64,000 bases of DNA. It comes from Priestia megaterium (GTDB lineage Bacteria; Bacillota; Bacilli; Bacillales; Bacillaceae_H). Both the position numbers and the translations under genes were made by a program. Of the stretch, positions 1 through 8,319 are shown one piece after another. The notes beneath the pieces were generated by a model, which saw only the letters and a list, made by a program, of their open reading frames with translations, was not told the origin of the DNA and searched no databases. The stretch is taken from NCBI RefSeq assembly GCF_023824195.1, contig NZ_CP085442.1, positions 4,192,001 through 4,256,000 on the forward strand, written 5' to 3'. The first letter of the stretch is position 1, and every line of letters starts with the position of its first letter.

Positions 1-1736
1 GGATTAAATACGGCTGTAAGCGGCGCAGTACCCGTCTCTTGAGGCGTGAGAGTTGGATTTTTAACGGCCACATAGACAAGCAGCTTTGGATCTTTAGCAG
101 GTGCAAAGCCCATAAAGGAAATGAAATTTTTCCCGTGTCCATGCAAGTAGCCTCCGTTAGGACCAGGAATTTGAGCTGTTCCCGTCTTTCCAGCGACATC
201 GTATCCTTCAATCGCGTAAGGTTTCCCTGTTCCGTCATCAGAAGAAACAACGGTTTCTAAAATATCTAGCGTTTCGTTCGCTGCTTTTTTAGATATAGGG
301 TGTCCTACTACGGTAGGTTTTGTTTTCTTAATCGTTTTTTTATTTGTTTCATCGACTACTTGTTTAATCACATAAGGCTTCATCATTTTTCCGTCATTTG
401 CAATAGCAGTAGCCGCTTGAATTTCTTGAATAGGTGTAAAAGCAGACGCCTGTCCAAACGCAGTGGTTACTCGATCTCTCGGGTACTTCGTCACTAACTT
501 GCTAGAAGCTTCGTTTGGCAAGTCAATTCCCGTTTTATCCATAAAGCCAAACTTGTCCAAGTATTTATACAAACGGTCGGTACCTAATTTTTCGTTGGCT
601 AAAATGGCAACCGCTACATTTGAAGACCTTTGAATTCCTTCATTAAATGTAATAGCTCCCCAGCCGACCCCACCGTTGTGGTCGTTAATCGGAACGCTGG
701 TTTTCGTTACTTTATAAGATCCGGACTGATAGCGGTCTTCGCCGTTATAGACTCCTGCATCAATCGCCGCCGCTAGCGTAAAGATTTTCATCGTTGAACC
801 AAGTTCATAGCTGTTTTCGACAAACGGATTACGATAAGACGTGATATCACGAATATTTGGGTCAAATGAAGGGCGGTTTGACATCGCCAAAATTTCACCG
901 GTTTTCGGATTCACTACCGTTGCCATTAGCTCTTCTGGTTTATATTCTTTAGCAGCAGCTGTCATTGCATCCTCTAAAAACGTTTGAATTTTTTCATCAA
1001 TCGTAAGCGTGACGCTGTCTCCATTTTTCGGAGCTACAATTGACTCTTTTGGATCCGGAAGCTTAATTCCATTTTTAGCAGCTTCGTATTTTACATATCC
1101 ATCTTCTTCAGAAAGCTGCTTATCAAATACTTTTTCAATTCCCATTTTCCCTACGATTTTACCCGTATCATCTTTTTGCGCATATCCTAAAATACTTGAG
1201 GCGAATACACCGTTTGGATAGAAGCGCTTCGAATCGCGTAAAAACGTGATGCCTGGGAGATTTAGTTTCTCAATTTTTTGCTTTAGCACGTTATCAATGT
1301 CACGGCCCCCGGGACCAAGTTCGACTTGGAAGGTACCACGTTTAATTCCTCCCGTTAACATGCTTTCAATTTTCGATTCGTCCATATTTAATAATGGGGC
1401 TAATTTTTTAGCCGTCTTTTCAGGGTCTATTACGTGCTGCGGGTGATCTTTGTCTTTTGTTTGTTTTTTATCTAAAATCGCCACAACCGTATAAGCACCC
1501 GTGTCTTGGGCGATTGCTTCTCCGTTTCGATCGTAAATCGTACCGCGCTGTCCTTCAATTTTAGACGTTCGCGTATGCTGTTTTTGTGCAATTTCGGCTA
1601 AAGCTTCTCCGTCTGCTTTGCCCGTCGCTTGGATGTAAAAGAACCTGATGGCTAATACAAAAAAGAGCAATGCAAATATTAAAATTAATATTGCTGCTCC
1701 TGTACTAATATTGCTATTTTTTCTTGGCGTAGTCAT
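1..1736 (-). CDS. pbpB: Penicillin-binding protein 2B (class B PBP), 3' end cut off by the window
   Basis: Septal peptidoglycan transpeptidase of the divisome, anchored in the membrane and acting outside the cell. The 578 codons present contain an N-terminal membrane segment (about residues 12-33), the dimerisation region and the transpeptidase domain with all three motifs: S314-T-M-K317, S371-S-N373 and K517-T-G519. PBP2B homologues carry C-terminal PASTA domains, which would lie outside the window. The ATG at 1736 comes 5 nt after the ftsL stop and has no clear ribosome binding site of its own, so translation is probably coupled to ftsL. The order rsmH-ftsL-pbpB matches B. subtilis. Its paralogue SpoVD is the main alternative, but the position directly after ftsL favours PBP2B. 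Confidence 0.93.
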   Translation of the reverse strand, partial: MTTPRKNSNISTGAAILILIFALLFFVLAIRFFYIQATGKADGEALAEIAQKQHTRTSKIEGQRGTIYDRNGEAIAQDTGAYTVVAILDKKQTKDKDHPQHVIDPEKTAKKLAPLLNMDESKIESMLTGGIKRGTFQVELGPGGRDIDNVLKQKIEKLNLPGITFLRDSKRFYPNGVFASSILGYAQKDDTGKIVGKMGIEKVFDKQLSEEDGYVKYEAAKNGIKLPDPKESIVAPKNGDSVTLTIDEKIQTFLEDAMTAAAKEYKPEELMATVVNPKTGEILAMSNRPSFDPNIRDITSYRNPFVENSYELGSTMKIFTLAAAIDAGVYNGEDRYQSGSYKVTKTSVPINDHNGGVGWGAITFNEGIQRSSNVAVAILANEKLGTDRLYKYLDKFGFMDKTGIDLPNEASSKLVTKYPRDRVTTAFGQASAFTPIQEIQAATAIANDGKMMKPYVIKQVVDETNKKTIKKTKPTVVGHPISKKAANETLDILETVVSSDDGTGKPYAIEGYDVAGKTGTAQIPGPNGGYLHGHGKNFISFMGFAPAKDPKLLVYVAVKNPTLTPQETGTAPLTAVFN

Positions 1737-1741
1737 CGCAA

Positions 1742-2101
1742 TTAATCGTTAACGACTTTTACGTTATTTTCATTCAATTTTAGTCCAAGTTCTTTTGCTT
1801 TTGTCCAAATACGATCGTATGCACTTAACTCTGTTACCTGTAGTTTTAACTCATTGTTTTTTGCTTCTTGCTTGTCAATCTTTCCATCGAGTGATTGCAC
1901 TTCTTCACTGATGCTATAAAGGGAAGATTGATTTGAAATGATTTGCACAGACCCAAACAGCATGAGTGCGACAAATCCAGAATACACAATTTTTTCACCA
2001 ACCGTGATTTTTCTTTTTGTCTTCCGAATAACTTGACGTACCGTCTTTTGCTGCTTCTGCTGCTGATCTTGCTCTCTTACTTTGTATGCTACATTGTTCA
2101 T
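1742..2101 (-). CDS. ftsL: Cell division protein FtsL
   Basis: Small bitopic divisome protein that forms a complex with DivIC/FtsB and DivIB/FtsQ and helps activate septal wall synthesis. The 119-residue product has a basic, Gln-rich cytoplasmic tail (residues 1-36), one membrane segment at about 37-57 and an extracytoplasmic coiled-coil region (about 60-100). Size and architecture are typical of the family, which is poorly conserved in sequence, so position between rsmH and pbpB is strong support. The ATG at 2101 has a GAGGGG ribosome binding site. It is co-transcribed with rsmH, 33 nt upstream. Confidence 0.95.
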   Translation of the reverse strand: MNNVAYKVREQDQQQKQQKTVRQVIRKTKRKITVGEKIVYSGFVALMLFGSVQIISNQSSLYSISEEVQSLDGKIDKQEAKNNELKLQVTELSAYDRIWTKAKELGLKLNENNVKVVND

Positions 2102-2134
2102 TCTCGTCCCCTCCTCTTTGATTAAACCCTTTAA

Positions 2135-3070
2135 TTAAACTAATTTCTCAACAATTCTAAGCTTTGCCGAACGCGCTCGCTTATTTTCTTCTATCTCTTC
2201 TTCTGAAGGTAAAATAGGTTTTCTTGTAATAACTTTCATTTTAGGTTTAAATTCTTCTGGAATAACCGGCAGTCCATGCGGAAGCTGCGGAACCGTGCTT
2301 GCATTTTTAAACGCTACTTTACAAATTCGGTCTTCAAGTGAGTGGAAGGTAATAACACTTACACGTCCACCTTTTTTTATCACATCCATAGCCTGTTCAA
2401 TTGCATCTTCAAATACTTGAAGCTCATCATTTACAGCAATTCGAATAGCCTGGAAAATTCGTTTTGCCGGATGTCCACCCGTTCGTCTAGCTGGTGCTGG
2501 AATACCATCTTTAATAAGATCAACCAGCTCTAGCGTTGTTTCAATTGGTTTAGACTCTCGATATGCTTCAATTTTGCGGGCAATTTGTTTCGAAAACTTT
2601 TCTTCTCCGTACTGGAAAAAGATCTTCACAAGTTTTTCATAAGGCCATTCATTTACTACGTTGTACGCAGAAAACATTGAGTTTTGATCCATGCGCATAT
2701 CAAGCGGGGCATCATGGTGAAAGCTGAACCCTCGCTCTGGTGTATCCAACTGAGGAGACGAGACGCCGAGGTCAAACAATACTCCGTCTACTTCTTCAAT
2801 TCCGTGTTTCATTAGCTGCTCTTTTAAATAGCGAAAATTACTTTTGATTAGAATAACTCTGTCTAGATACGGGGCTAATTTCTCTTTTGCATTTGCAAGA
2901 GCGACATCGTCTTGATCAAACGCAATTAATTTCCCTTTTTCTGATAGCTGTTTTACGATATATTCACTATGACCTGCTCCGCCAAGCGTGCAGTCGACAT
3001 ATACTCCATCCGGCTTAATATTTAAGCCTTCCGCTGCTTCTTTAAGCAAAACAGTTGTGTGATTAAACAT
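2135..3070 (-). CDS. rsmH: 16S rRNA (cytosine1402-N4)-methyltransferase RsmH
   Basis: SAM-dependent methyltransferase (formerly MraW) that modifies C1402 of 16S rRNA in the decoding centre. The 311-residue length is normal. The N-terminus HTTVLLKEA and the SAM-binding segment [11 protein letters not shown] are family signatures, and FHSLEDR near residue 240 is also typical. It heads the division and wall cluster here: the mraZ gene that normally precedes it is absent and only 334 nt separate it from bshC. The ribosome binding site is a weak AGTAGGTG before the ATG. Confidence 0.97.
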   Translation of the reverse strand: MFNHTTVLLKEAAEGLNIKPDGVYVDCTLGGAGHSEYIVKQLSEKGKLIAFDQDDVALANAKEKLAPYLDRVILIKSNFRYLKEQLMKHGIEEVDGVLFDLGVSSPQLDTPERGFSFHHDAPLDMRMDQNSMFSAYNVVNEWPYEKLVKIFFQYGEEKFSKQIARKIEAYRESKPIETTLELVDLIKDGIPAPARRTGGHPAKRIFQAIRIAVNDELQVFEDAIEQAMDVIKKGGRVSVITFHSLEDRICKVAFKNASTVPQLPHGLPVIPEEFKPKMKVITRKPILPSEEEIEENKRARSAKLRIVEKLV

Positions 3071-3134
3071 TATGACACCTACTTCTTTCTAAACTACTTA
3101 GTTATGTATACAAAAAGCAAAAAACGGTGTTTTT

Positions 3135-3171
3135 CTTTGATATATATACACGTTTATATTATATATCAAAG
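3135..3171. repeat. Perfect 12-base inverted repeat upstream of rsmH
   Basis: CTTTGATATATA at 3135-3146 and TATATATCAAAG at 3160-3171 are exact reverse complements separated by 13 bases. It is AT-rich and has no T-run typical of a terminator. It lies about 65-100 bases upstream of the rsmH start and could be a protein-binding palindrome or a 5' leader hairpin. Its role is unknown. Confidence 0.6.
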
Positions 3172-3376
3172 TTCAACATTATTTCAGCTATTTATATAAG
3201 AATTAAGTAGAATTTTGTCTTTTTGTCACAAAAAGTGTCATTTTGTTAAAAGTAGGACATATTCGTAGAATAAAATGTAAGGAATATAAGGTTTTTTTGT
3301 GCAATTAGAAATAAATACCTTATAAGGATTCAATTGGTTGACATTCACCTTGTAGACTTTTTCTCTTTTCCAAAAT

Positions 3377-3404
3377 AAAAATCCTGCTTTTCAGCAGGAT
3401 TTTA
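3377..3404 (-). terminator. Intrinsic terminator of bshC
   Basis: ATCCTGCT / AGCAGGAT (3381-3388 and 3393-3400) form an 8-bp stem with a 4-base loop, flanked by A-run and T-run so that the minus-strand RNA ends in U-rich sequence directly after the bshC stop. It separates bshC from the division operon. Confidence 0.85.
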
Positions 3405-5030
3405 TTAGACATAACAGACTTTTAACTGGTGATTTAATTCGACTTCAGCACTTAGTAAATCTGACACAAATTGCATACCATAACCGTTTAAATAATACAT
3501 AATATTCCACATGCGTTCTTGTGGAGCATTGTAGGGACGAAGAGCAAGTTCAATTTGAGCATATTTTGAATGCTTCACATCGTGCTTAATTAGCTGTTTG
3601 GATTCGACAATCTTTTGAATGGTTTCAAACTGCTTTTGAATAATCGCTCGATTTTTAAGCATGACTTCATCAAATGTTTTGTCTTCTTTTTGAATATTTT
3701 CACGAAGAGTTTTATGAATTTTTTCGAAATCTTCTTTCGCTTTTTCAAAATACATTTCGTATGGGTTGTGAACTTCTGTCTTAAGCCAGTGCTCCCTCTC
3801 TGCATCTACGCCTTCGTTCACTACGTTCGAAAGGTCTAACTGAAGTTCATCCATATACTTCTCAATATGTCTTTCTACGATTGCATAGGATAACCTAGGG
3901 ACCACGGGAGGCATTTTAAAGCTAAATAAAGAAAATGCTTTTTCAAGTTCTGCCCAATACGCTACTTCCCCGGGACCTGCAATAAACGCAAGGGTAGGAA
4001 GTAAGTACTCCTGCATAAGGGGTCTAGTCACAACGTTGTTACTAAGAAGCTCAGGCGTTTGTTTAGCAATTTGAACCAGCTCTTCTTTAGAAAGCGCGAG
4101 TTCATTTTGCTTTCCAACAAACTGCTCTTGTTCTGCATCTCTTTCTAAAAGTACTCTGTTTTCGTTGTGTGAATAAAAGAGATGAGCAGTTTCTTCTCCC
4201 ACTTCAATCATTCGTCCGTATTGTTTTTTAATCTCTTTTTGCTGTTCCATAACGGCTGACGATAATTTGTCATTTTGTTCAATTAACGTCACAAAGAAAG
4301 AAGATTCAATGCTGCGCACTTCTTTAGAAGCTGCATCCATTAAAATAAGACCTGACTCTGCGAACATTGTGGTAACCAAATGAGCAAAGAAATCGACATA
4401 GGTACGTGATTTATCTAACGCCTCTAAAACAAAGTGTAATACCTGATTTGTATGCGCCGTTTCGTTAAACGTTTGAAATACATCACGAACCCAGCTTCTA
4501 CAGGCTTCATGGTCTAGTTCGATTTGAGAAACCATTTGCTTTTTCTTTAAAGAATGCTTTAACGTTTTCTTTAAAAGCTGGTTTTTACGCTCTGTGTATA
4601 CATGGTTGATCTCAGCAAAATCATGATCTTCTCCAGCAATCCAAAATACCGGAAGCACGGGCACATTTAAAGCTTCCTCTTGTTGTTTAGCTAGCAGCAC
4701 AATTGAAATCACTTTATGAATGGTGTACAAAGGACCTGTAAGCAGCCCCGCTTGCTGACCTCCAACGACCACTACGCTGTTAGGACCTTTTAGCTTTTCA
4801 ATATTTTCAATCGTCTTAGAAGATGCTCCGTAGCGCTTATTAAAATCAAGCAGATACTCAGCAAGCTGTTCTCTTGGATAAGACTGCTTTTGAACATCCG
4901 CTAAACGTTTTTCATATACGTCTTTTTCGTGTATATTATAATGAAAAAAGGAAAGTGCTTGCTTTTCACCTTTTATGTAATCGTTCGTTAGTTTGTTTCC
5001 CGCCTTTAAAGAGACGTCTGTAATCTCCAT
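3405..5030 (-). CDS. bshC: Putative cysteine ligase BshC (bacillithiol biosynthesis)
   Basis: Catalyses the last step of bacillithiol synthesis, proposed to be addition of cysteine to glucosaminyl-malate. Bacillithiol is the main low-molecular-weight thiol of Bacillus. The 541 residues match the family length (about 540). Characteristic segments are VVVGGQQAGLLTGPLYT near residue 90 and FWIAGEDHDFAEINH near 130, plus the long C-terminal coiled-coil. The start at 5030 has an AAAGGAAG-type site. The gene is the counterpart of B. subtilis yllA, followed by its own terminator. Confidence 0.95.
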   Translation of the reverse strand: MEITDVSLKAGNKLTNDYIKGEKQALSFFHYNIHEKDVYEKRLADVQKQSYPREQLAEYLLDFNKRYGASSKTIENIEKLKGPNSVVVVGGQQAGLLTGPLYTIHKVISIVLLAKQQEEALNVPVLPVFWIAGEDHDFAEINHVYTERKNQLLKKTLKHSLKKKQMVSQIELDHEACRSWVRDVFQTFNETAHTNQVLHFVLEALDKSRTYVDFFAHLVTTMFAESGLILMDAASKEVRSIESSFFVTLIEQNDKLSSAVMEQQKEIKKQYGRMIEVGEETAHLFYSHNENRVLLERDAEQEQFVGKQNELALSKEELVQIAKQTPELLSNNVVTRPLMQEYLLPTLAFIAGPGEVAYWAELEKAFSLFSFKMPPVVPRLSYAIVERHIEKYMDELQLDLSNVVNEGVDAEREHWLKTEVHNPYEMYFEKAKEDFEKIHKTLRENIQKEDKTFDEVMLKNRAIIQKQFETIQKIVESKQLIKHDVKHSKYAQIELALRPYNAPQERMWNIMYYLNGYGMQFVSDLLSAEVELNHQLKVCYV

Positions 5031-5120
5031 GAAAGAACTTCCTTTCTTTTCCTAATACTTATATTCTCTACATATAGCTTCATTATCCATAATGTAACTG
5101 CTCACGTCTAGTAACATGCT

Positions 5121-5504
5121 TTACAGAGAGGAAATACGAAAAGCGATTCCACCTATATTTAATACAATATGTGCAATAAGAAACAAAACGAAATTCATCC
5201 GAAAGAACCCTTTCGCAATAAGCTTCATTTCTAAGTCATGTTTGACTTTCCAATGTACAAACATCATAATCATTGCTACAACTAAAAGGACTAACGCAAT
5301 CAACCACAAAAAAGAGTGCCCGAAAATTTCCACAGCTGCATAATGTACGGACAAAATAAGAAAAACCGTAGTAATGTACGTTGCTATATGGACAGATTTC
5401 CTTTTATTTTTCGTCAGTTTGCGTAAAAGCATGTATAGAATAAAAAAACCAACGAGCGGCAGAGTGACAAACGTCGCAAAAACTCCAGCAATAAAACTTC
5501 CCAT
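5121..5504 (-). CDS. DUF3397 family membrane protein
   Basis: Small integral membrane protein of unknown function found between panE/ylbQ and bshC in many Bacillaceae. The 127-residue product has about four hydrophobic segments separated by short basic stretches (KLTKNKRK around residue 35). The ATG at 5504 is preferred over an in-frame GTG at 5513 because the AAAAGGGTG site is 6 nt upstream of the ATG. It follows the panE stop almost directly, so the two are probably co-transcribed. No catalytic motif is visible. Confidence 0.85.
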   Translation of the reverse strand: MGSFIAGVFATFVTLPLVGFFILYMLLRKLTKNKRKSVHIATYITTVFLILSVHYAAVEIFGHSFLWLIALVLLVVAMIMMFVHWKVKHDLEMKLIAKGFFRMNFVLFLIAHIVLNIGGIAFRISSL

Positions 5505-5505
5505 G

Positions 5506-6387
5506 TTAATCACCCTTTTCTTCTTCGATTCCTTTTATTGACCCATATAAAAAGTCAACAATAGGCGTCGACGTTCTTTTTTCAGCAGCTTGTGTTTGAA
5601 TATAACCTAAAATAGCATCAATTTCTGTTTGCCGCCCCTCCTGTATATCTTTTAGCATAGAAGATTGATTTGTACTCGTGCGCGAACAAACCCCCAGCGC
5701 ATTTTCCCAATAATTAAAAGCTGAATCCAGTTTTAACACATCCGCAATCTCTTCAAACAATAGACGCATCGTTTTATAAAAGTAGCTGTTGTGAATCAGC
5801 TGCCCATTTTTCACCCGATACAGCGCCGTAAGAGGATTGATGAGCGCATTTACAACTAATTTCTTCACCAGCATCGCATACCAATCTTTTTCAATCACCC
5901 AAGGAAAATTCACAATTGGTAAGATAGACTCCATTTCGCCTCTGTACGAAGCAATACGGGTTGTTCCTATTCCTGTATGATGGACGCTATCCATATTTGT
6001 ACGCATTGCCCCGTGCTCAACTGTACCCAAATAGAGAGTGCGTTGCGGGAGGTTTTTGAGAATTTCAATATGGCTCATACCGTTTTGGATAAACAAAAGG
6101 GGAGTATGTATAGTAAGGGTTTTGATAAAAGGAATAATCTCTTTTAAATGATACTGTTTTACAGTAATAATGATTAAATCTGCTTCTTTTATGTTTTTTT
6201 CCAGAGGGATAGCACTGACTTTTTTAGTGTGATGTTCCCCTTGTCTATGTAAGGTAATTCCATTTTCGTTAATACACTTTGCTTGAGTTTTTGTTTTCGT
6301 GTACAAGGTTACATCATAACAATCTGATAAATACGCGCTAAACAACAGACCTAATGATCCGCCTCCAATAATACCTATAGTTTTCAT
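5506..6387 (-). CDS. panE: 2-dehydropantoate 2-reductase (ketopantoate reductase)
   Basis: NADPH-dependent reduction of ketopantoate to pantoate in pantothenate and coenzyme A synthesis. The N-terminus IGIIGGGSLGLLF is the GxGxxG dinucleotide-binding loop. LVVNALINPLTALYRVKNG (about residues 180-200) matches the ApbA/PanE C-terminal domain, including the catalytic lysine region KKLVVNA. Length 293 is normal. It is the ylbQ counterpart next to the bshC cluster. A more diverged ketopantoate reductase paralogue with another substrate cannot be excluded. Confidence 0.9.
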   Translation of the reverse strand: MKTIGIIGGGSLGLLFSAYLSDCYDVTLYTKTKTQAKCINENGITLHRQGEHHTKKVSAIPLEKNIKEADLIIITVKQYHLKEIIPFIKTLTIHTPLLFIQNGMSHIEILKNLPQRTLYLGTVEHGAMRTNMDSVHHTGIGTTRIASYRGEMESILPIVNFPWVIEKDWYAMLVKKLVVNALINPLTALYRVKNGQLIHNSYFYKTMRLLFEEIADVLKLDSAFNYWENALGVCSRTSTNQSSMLKDIQEGRQTEIDAILGYIQTQAAEKRTSTPIVDFLYGSIKGIEEEKGD

Positions 6388-6480
6388 CGTATTTTTTGTT
6401 CCTCTTTCTATTATTGAGTTTCATTTTAGCAAAAAAATGCTTTGAATTAAATGCATTCTTTAAATTTTACCTATTCATAT

Positions 6481-6508
6481 AGCCCGTGTGATTAAAAATC
6501 ACCGGGCT
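6481..6508. terminator. Possible terminator hairpin after the carboxylase operon
   Basis: AGCCCG and CGGGCT arms with an inner GTGATT/AATCAC stem form a stable hairpin 40 bases after the carboxyltransferase stop. The T-run on the minus strand is poor. A second smaller inverted repeat (CCCGT/ACGGG) overlaps the end of the gene. Confidence 0.4.
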
Positions 6509-6545
6509 TATTGTAAATTATTTAGAGTGATCCCGTTTTTTTCTA

Positions 6546-8087
6546 TTATACGGGATACACCGGATGTTTACGACGGCTAAAGGTCACATTCTTTGTTTCA
6601 TATAATCGAAAGCGGTCAATTAAAGTTCGACGCAGTTCGTTAGCAGGAACGATGTCGTCAATAATAAGTTCAGAAGCCAGCGTATAGATATCGATGTGTT
6701 CTTTATACTCCTGCTGTTTCTGTTTAACAAACATAAACCGCTCTTTCGGATCTTCAATTTCATTAATTTTATTAGAATAGACGGCATTTACTGCAGCTTC
6801 AGGACCCATTACGGCAATTTGAGCAGTAGGCAATGCAAGGCAGCAATCCGGTTCAAAAGCTGGACCAGCCATAGCGTAAAGCCCTGCGCCATAAGCTTTA
6901 CGCATGACTACGGAAATTTTAGGAACTGTAGCTGAACTCATCGCTGCAATCAATTTTGCTCCATGTCTAATGATGCCTGCTCTTTCTACTTTAGTCCCAA
7001 TCATAAATCCAGGTACATCCGCTAAAAATAGCAAAGGAATATGGAAGGCATCGCACAGTTGAATAAATTTTGCTCCTTTATCTGCTGAATCTACAAACAG
7101 CACTCCTCCTTTGACCTTCGGCTGATTGGCGATAATCCCTACTACTTTTCCATCTATTCGTGCAAGCCCTGTTACCAATTCGGCGGCAAACAGTTTTTTC
7201 ACTTCAAAGAAGCTCCCTTCGTCAATAAGGGTATCAATTGCTTCATAGATATCAAACGGAACATTTTGATTCTCCGGAATTAGTTCTACTAAATCCTTTG
7301 TCTGCTTAGGCTCTTTAGCTTCTTGTACTTTAGGCTTCTCTTGATAGTTTTGCGGAAAGTACGTTAAATAAGATTTGGCATACGAAATAGCTTCTTCTTC
7401 AGAATAAGCTAACACATCTCCACACCCGCTAACGCTGCAGTGCATATGTGCTCCTCCCATTTCCTCTAGCGTAACCTTTTCCCCAATAACAGCTTCGGCC
7501 ATACGCGGCGAACCCAAGTACATAGAAGCGTTTCCATCTACCATCACAACAATATCACAAAATGCAGGGATATAAGCCCCTCCAGCTGCTGACGGACCGA
7601 AGAGCAAACAAATTTGAGGAATGACGCCGGAAAGTTTTACTTGATTGTGAAAGATCCGTCCAGCTCCTCGGCGGTTTGGAAACATATCTAATTGATCCGT
7701 AATACGCGCTCCCGCAGAATCCACTAGGTACAGCAAAGGCACATGCAGTTTTTCTGCTACTTCTTGAATCCGAATAATTTTCTCTACTGTTCTAGACCCC
7801 CAAGACCCTGCTTTTACAGTAGAGTCATTAGCCATTACACAAACCGTTTCACCGTTTACTTTTCCAATTGCGGTTACAACACCGTCTGCCGGCAACCCTT
7901 CGGCTTTATTATTTGCAAACATGCCGTCTTCTTCATATTTCCCGTCATCAAATAAAAGAGCTAAACGATCTCTTACAAAAAGCTTCTGTTGTTTTGCAAG
8001 TTTCTCTTTATACTTCTCCGCGTTGCCACGCTCTACTTTTTGACGATTTTCATCATATTTTTTCTGAGATTCACCTGTATGTATCAT
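6546..8087 (-). CDS. Acyl-CoA carboxylase, carboxyltransferase (beta) subunit
   Basis: Transfers the carboxyl group from biotin to an acyl-CoA. The 513-residue protein has the two crotonase-fold halves of the PccB/MccB family: SAGARITDQ near residue 125, GPSAAGGAYIPAF near 170 and VPGFMIG, then the AYGAGLYAMAG segment in the C-terminal half. It resembles B. subtilis YngE. It is the last gene of an operon with a biotin carboxylase and a stand-alone biotin carrier. The substrate could be propionyl-CoA, methylcrotonyl-CoA or another branched acyl-CoA; sequence inspection does not decide this. The ATG at 8087 has an AAAGGAGAG site. Confidence 0.9.
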   Translation of the reverse strand: MIHTGESQKKYDENRQKVERGNAEKYKEKLAKQQKLFVRDRLALLFDDGKYEEDGMFANNKAEGLPADGVVTAIGKVNGETVCVMANDSTVKAGSWGSRTVEKIIRIQEVAEKLHVPLLYLVDSAGARITDQLDMFPNRRGAGRIFHNQVKLSGVIPQICLLFGPSAAGGAYIPAFCDIVVMVDGNASMYLGSPRMAEAVIGEKVTLEEMGGAHMHCSVSGCGDVLAYSEEEAISYAKSYLTYFPQNYQEKPKVQEAKEPKQTKDLVELIPENQNVPFDIYEAIDTLIDEGSFFEVKKLFAAELVTGLARIDGKVVGIIANQPKVKGGVLFVDSADKGAKFIQLCDAFHIPLLFLADVPGFMIGTKVERAGIIRHGAKLIAAMSSATVPKISVVMRKAYGAGLYAMAGPAFEPDCCLALPTAQIAVMGPEAAVNAVYSNKINEIEDPKERFMFVKQKQQEYKEHIDIYTLASELIIDDIVPANELRRTLIDRFRLYETKNVTFSRRKHPVYPV

Positions 8088-8106
8088 GATATCTCTCCTT
8101 TATGAG

Positions 8107-8319
8107 TTATGAAATAGTCACCAAAACGTCGCCTTCGTTAACAAAATCCCCTACCGCTATATGGACAGTCTCTGCAATACCAGCTTGATCGCTTTCAATA
8201 GGAATTTCCATTTTCATAGATTCTAATACAACAACAACTTCTCCTTTGGCTACACTTGCACCTTGTTGAACAAACACATTAAATACCATGCCTGCCATTG
8301 TCGCTTTGATTTCACTCAT
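8107..8319 (-). CDS. Stand-alone biotin/lipoyl carrier protein
   Basis: Swinging-arm carrier for the adjacent acyl-CoA carboxylase. The 70-residue protein is only the biotinyl domain and has the modification motif ES-M35-K36-M37, with K36 the predicted biotinylated lysine. It lacks the Pro/Ala-rich N-terminal region of normal AccB and so resembles B. subtilis BLAP (YngHB). The start overlaps the biotin carboxylase stop by 4 nt (ATGA), which implies translational coupling and matched amounts of the two subunits. Confidence 0.9.
   Translation of the reverse strand: MSEIKATMAGMVFNVFVQQGASVAKGEVVVVLESMKMEIPIESDQAGIAETVHIAVGDFVNEGDVLVTIS

Larger units (their letters stand above)
3071..3404. other. 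Intergenic region replacing mraZ, upstream of rsmH
   Basis: A 334-base AT-rich stretch without any credible gene. B. subtilis has mraZ here (about 430 bases), so an intact copy cannot fit. I found no peptide resembling MraZ in either strand. It contains a perfect 12-base inverted repeat (3135-3171) and the bshC terminator (3381-3400). The promoter of the rsmH-ftsL-pbpB operon must lie here or upstream, but I cannot place it with confidence. Confidence 0.8.

Noticed and set aside
3337..3365. TTGACA on the plus strand as a promoter
   Set aside because: No -10 box at a suitable distance and no plus-strand gene downstream.
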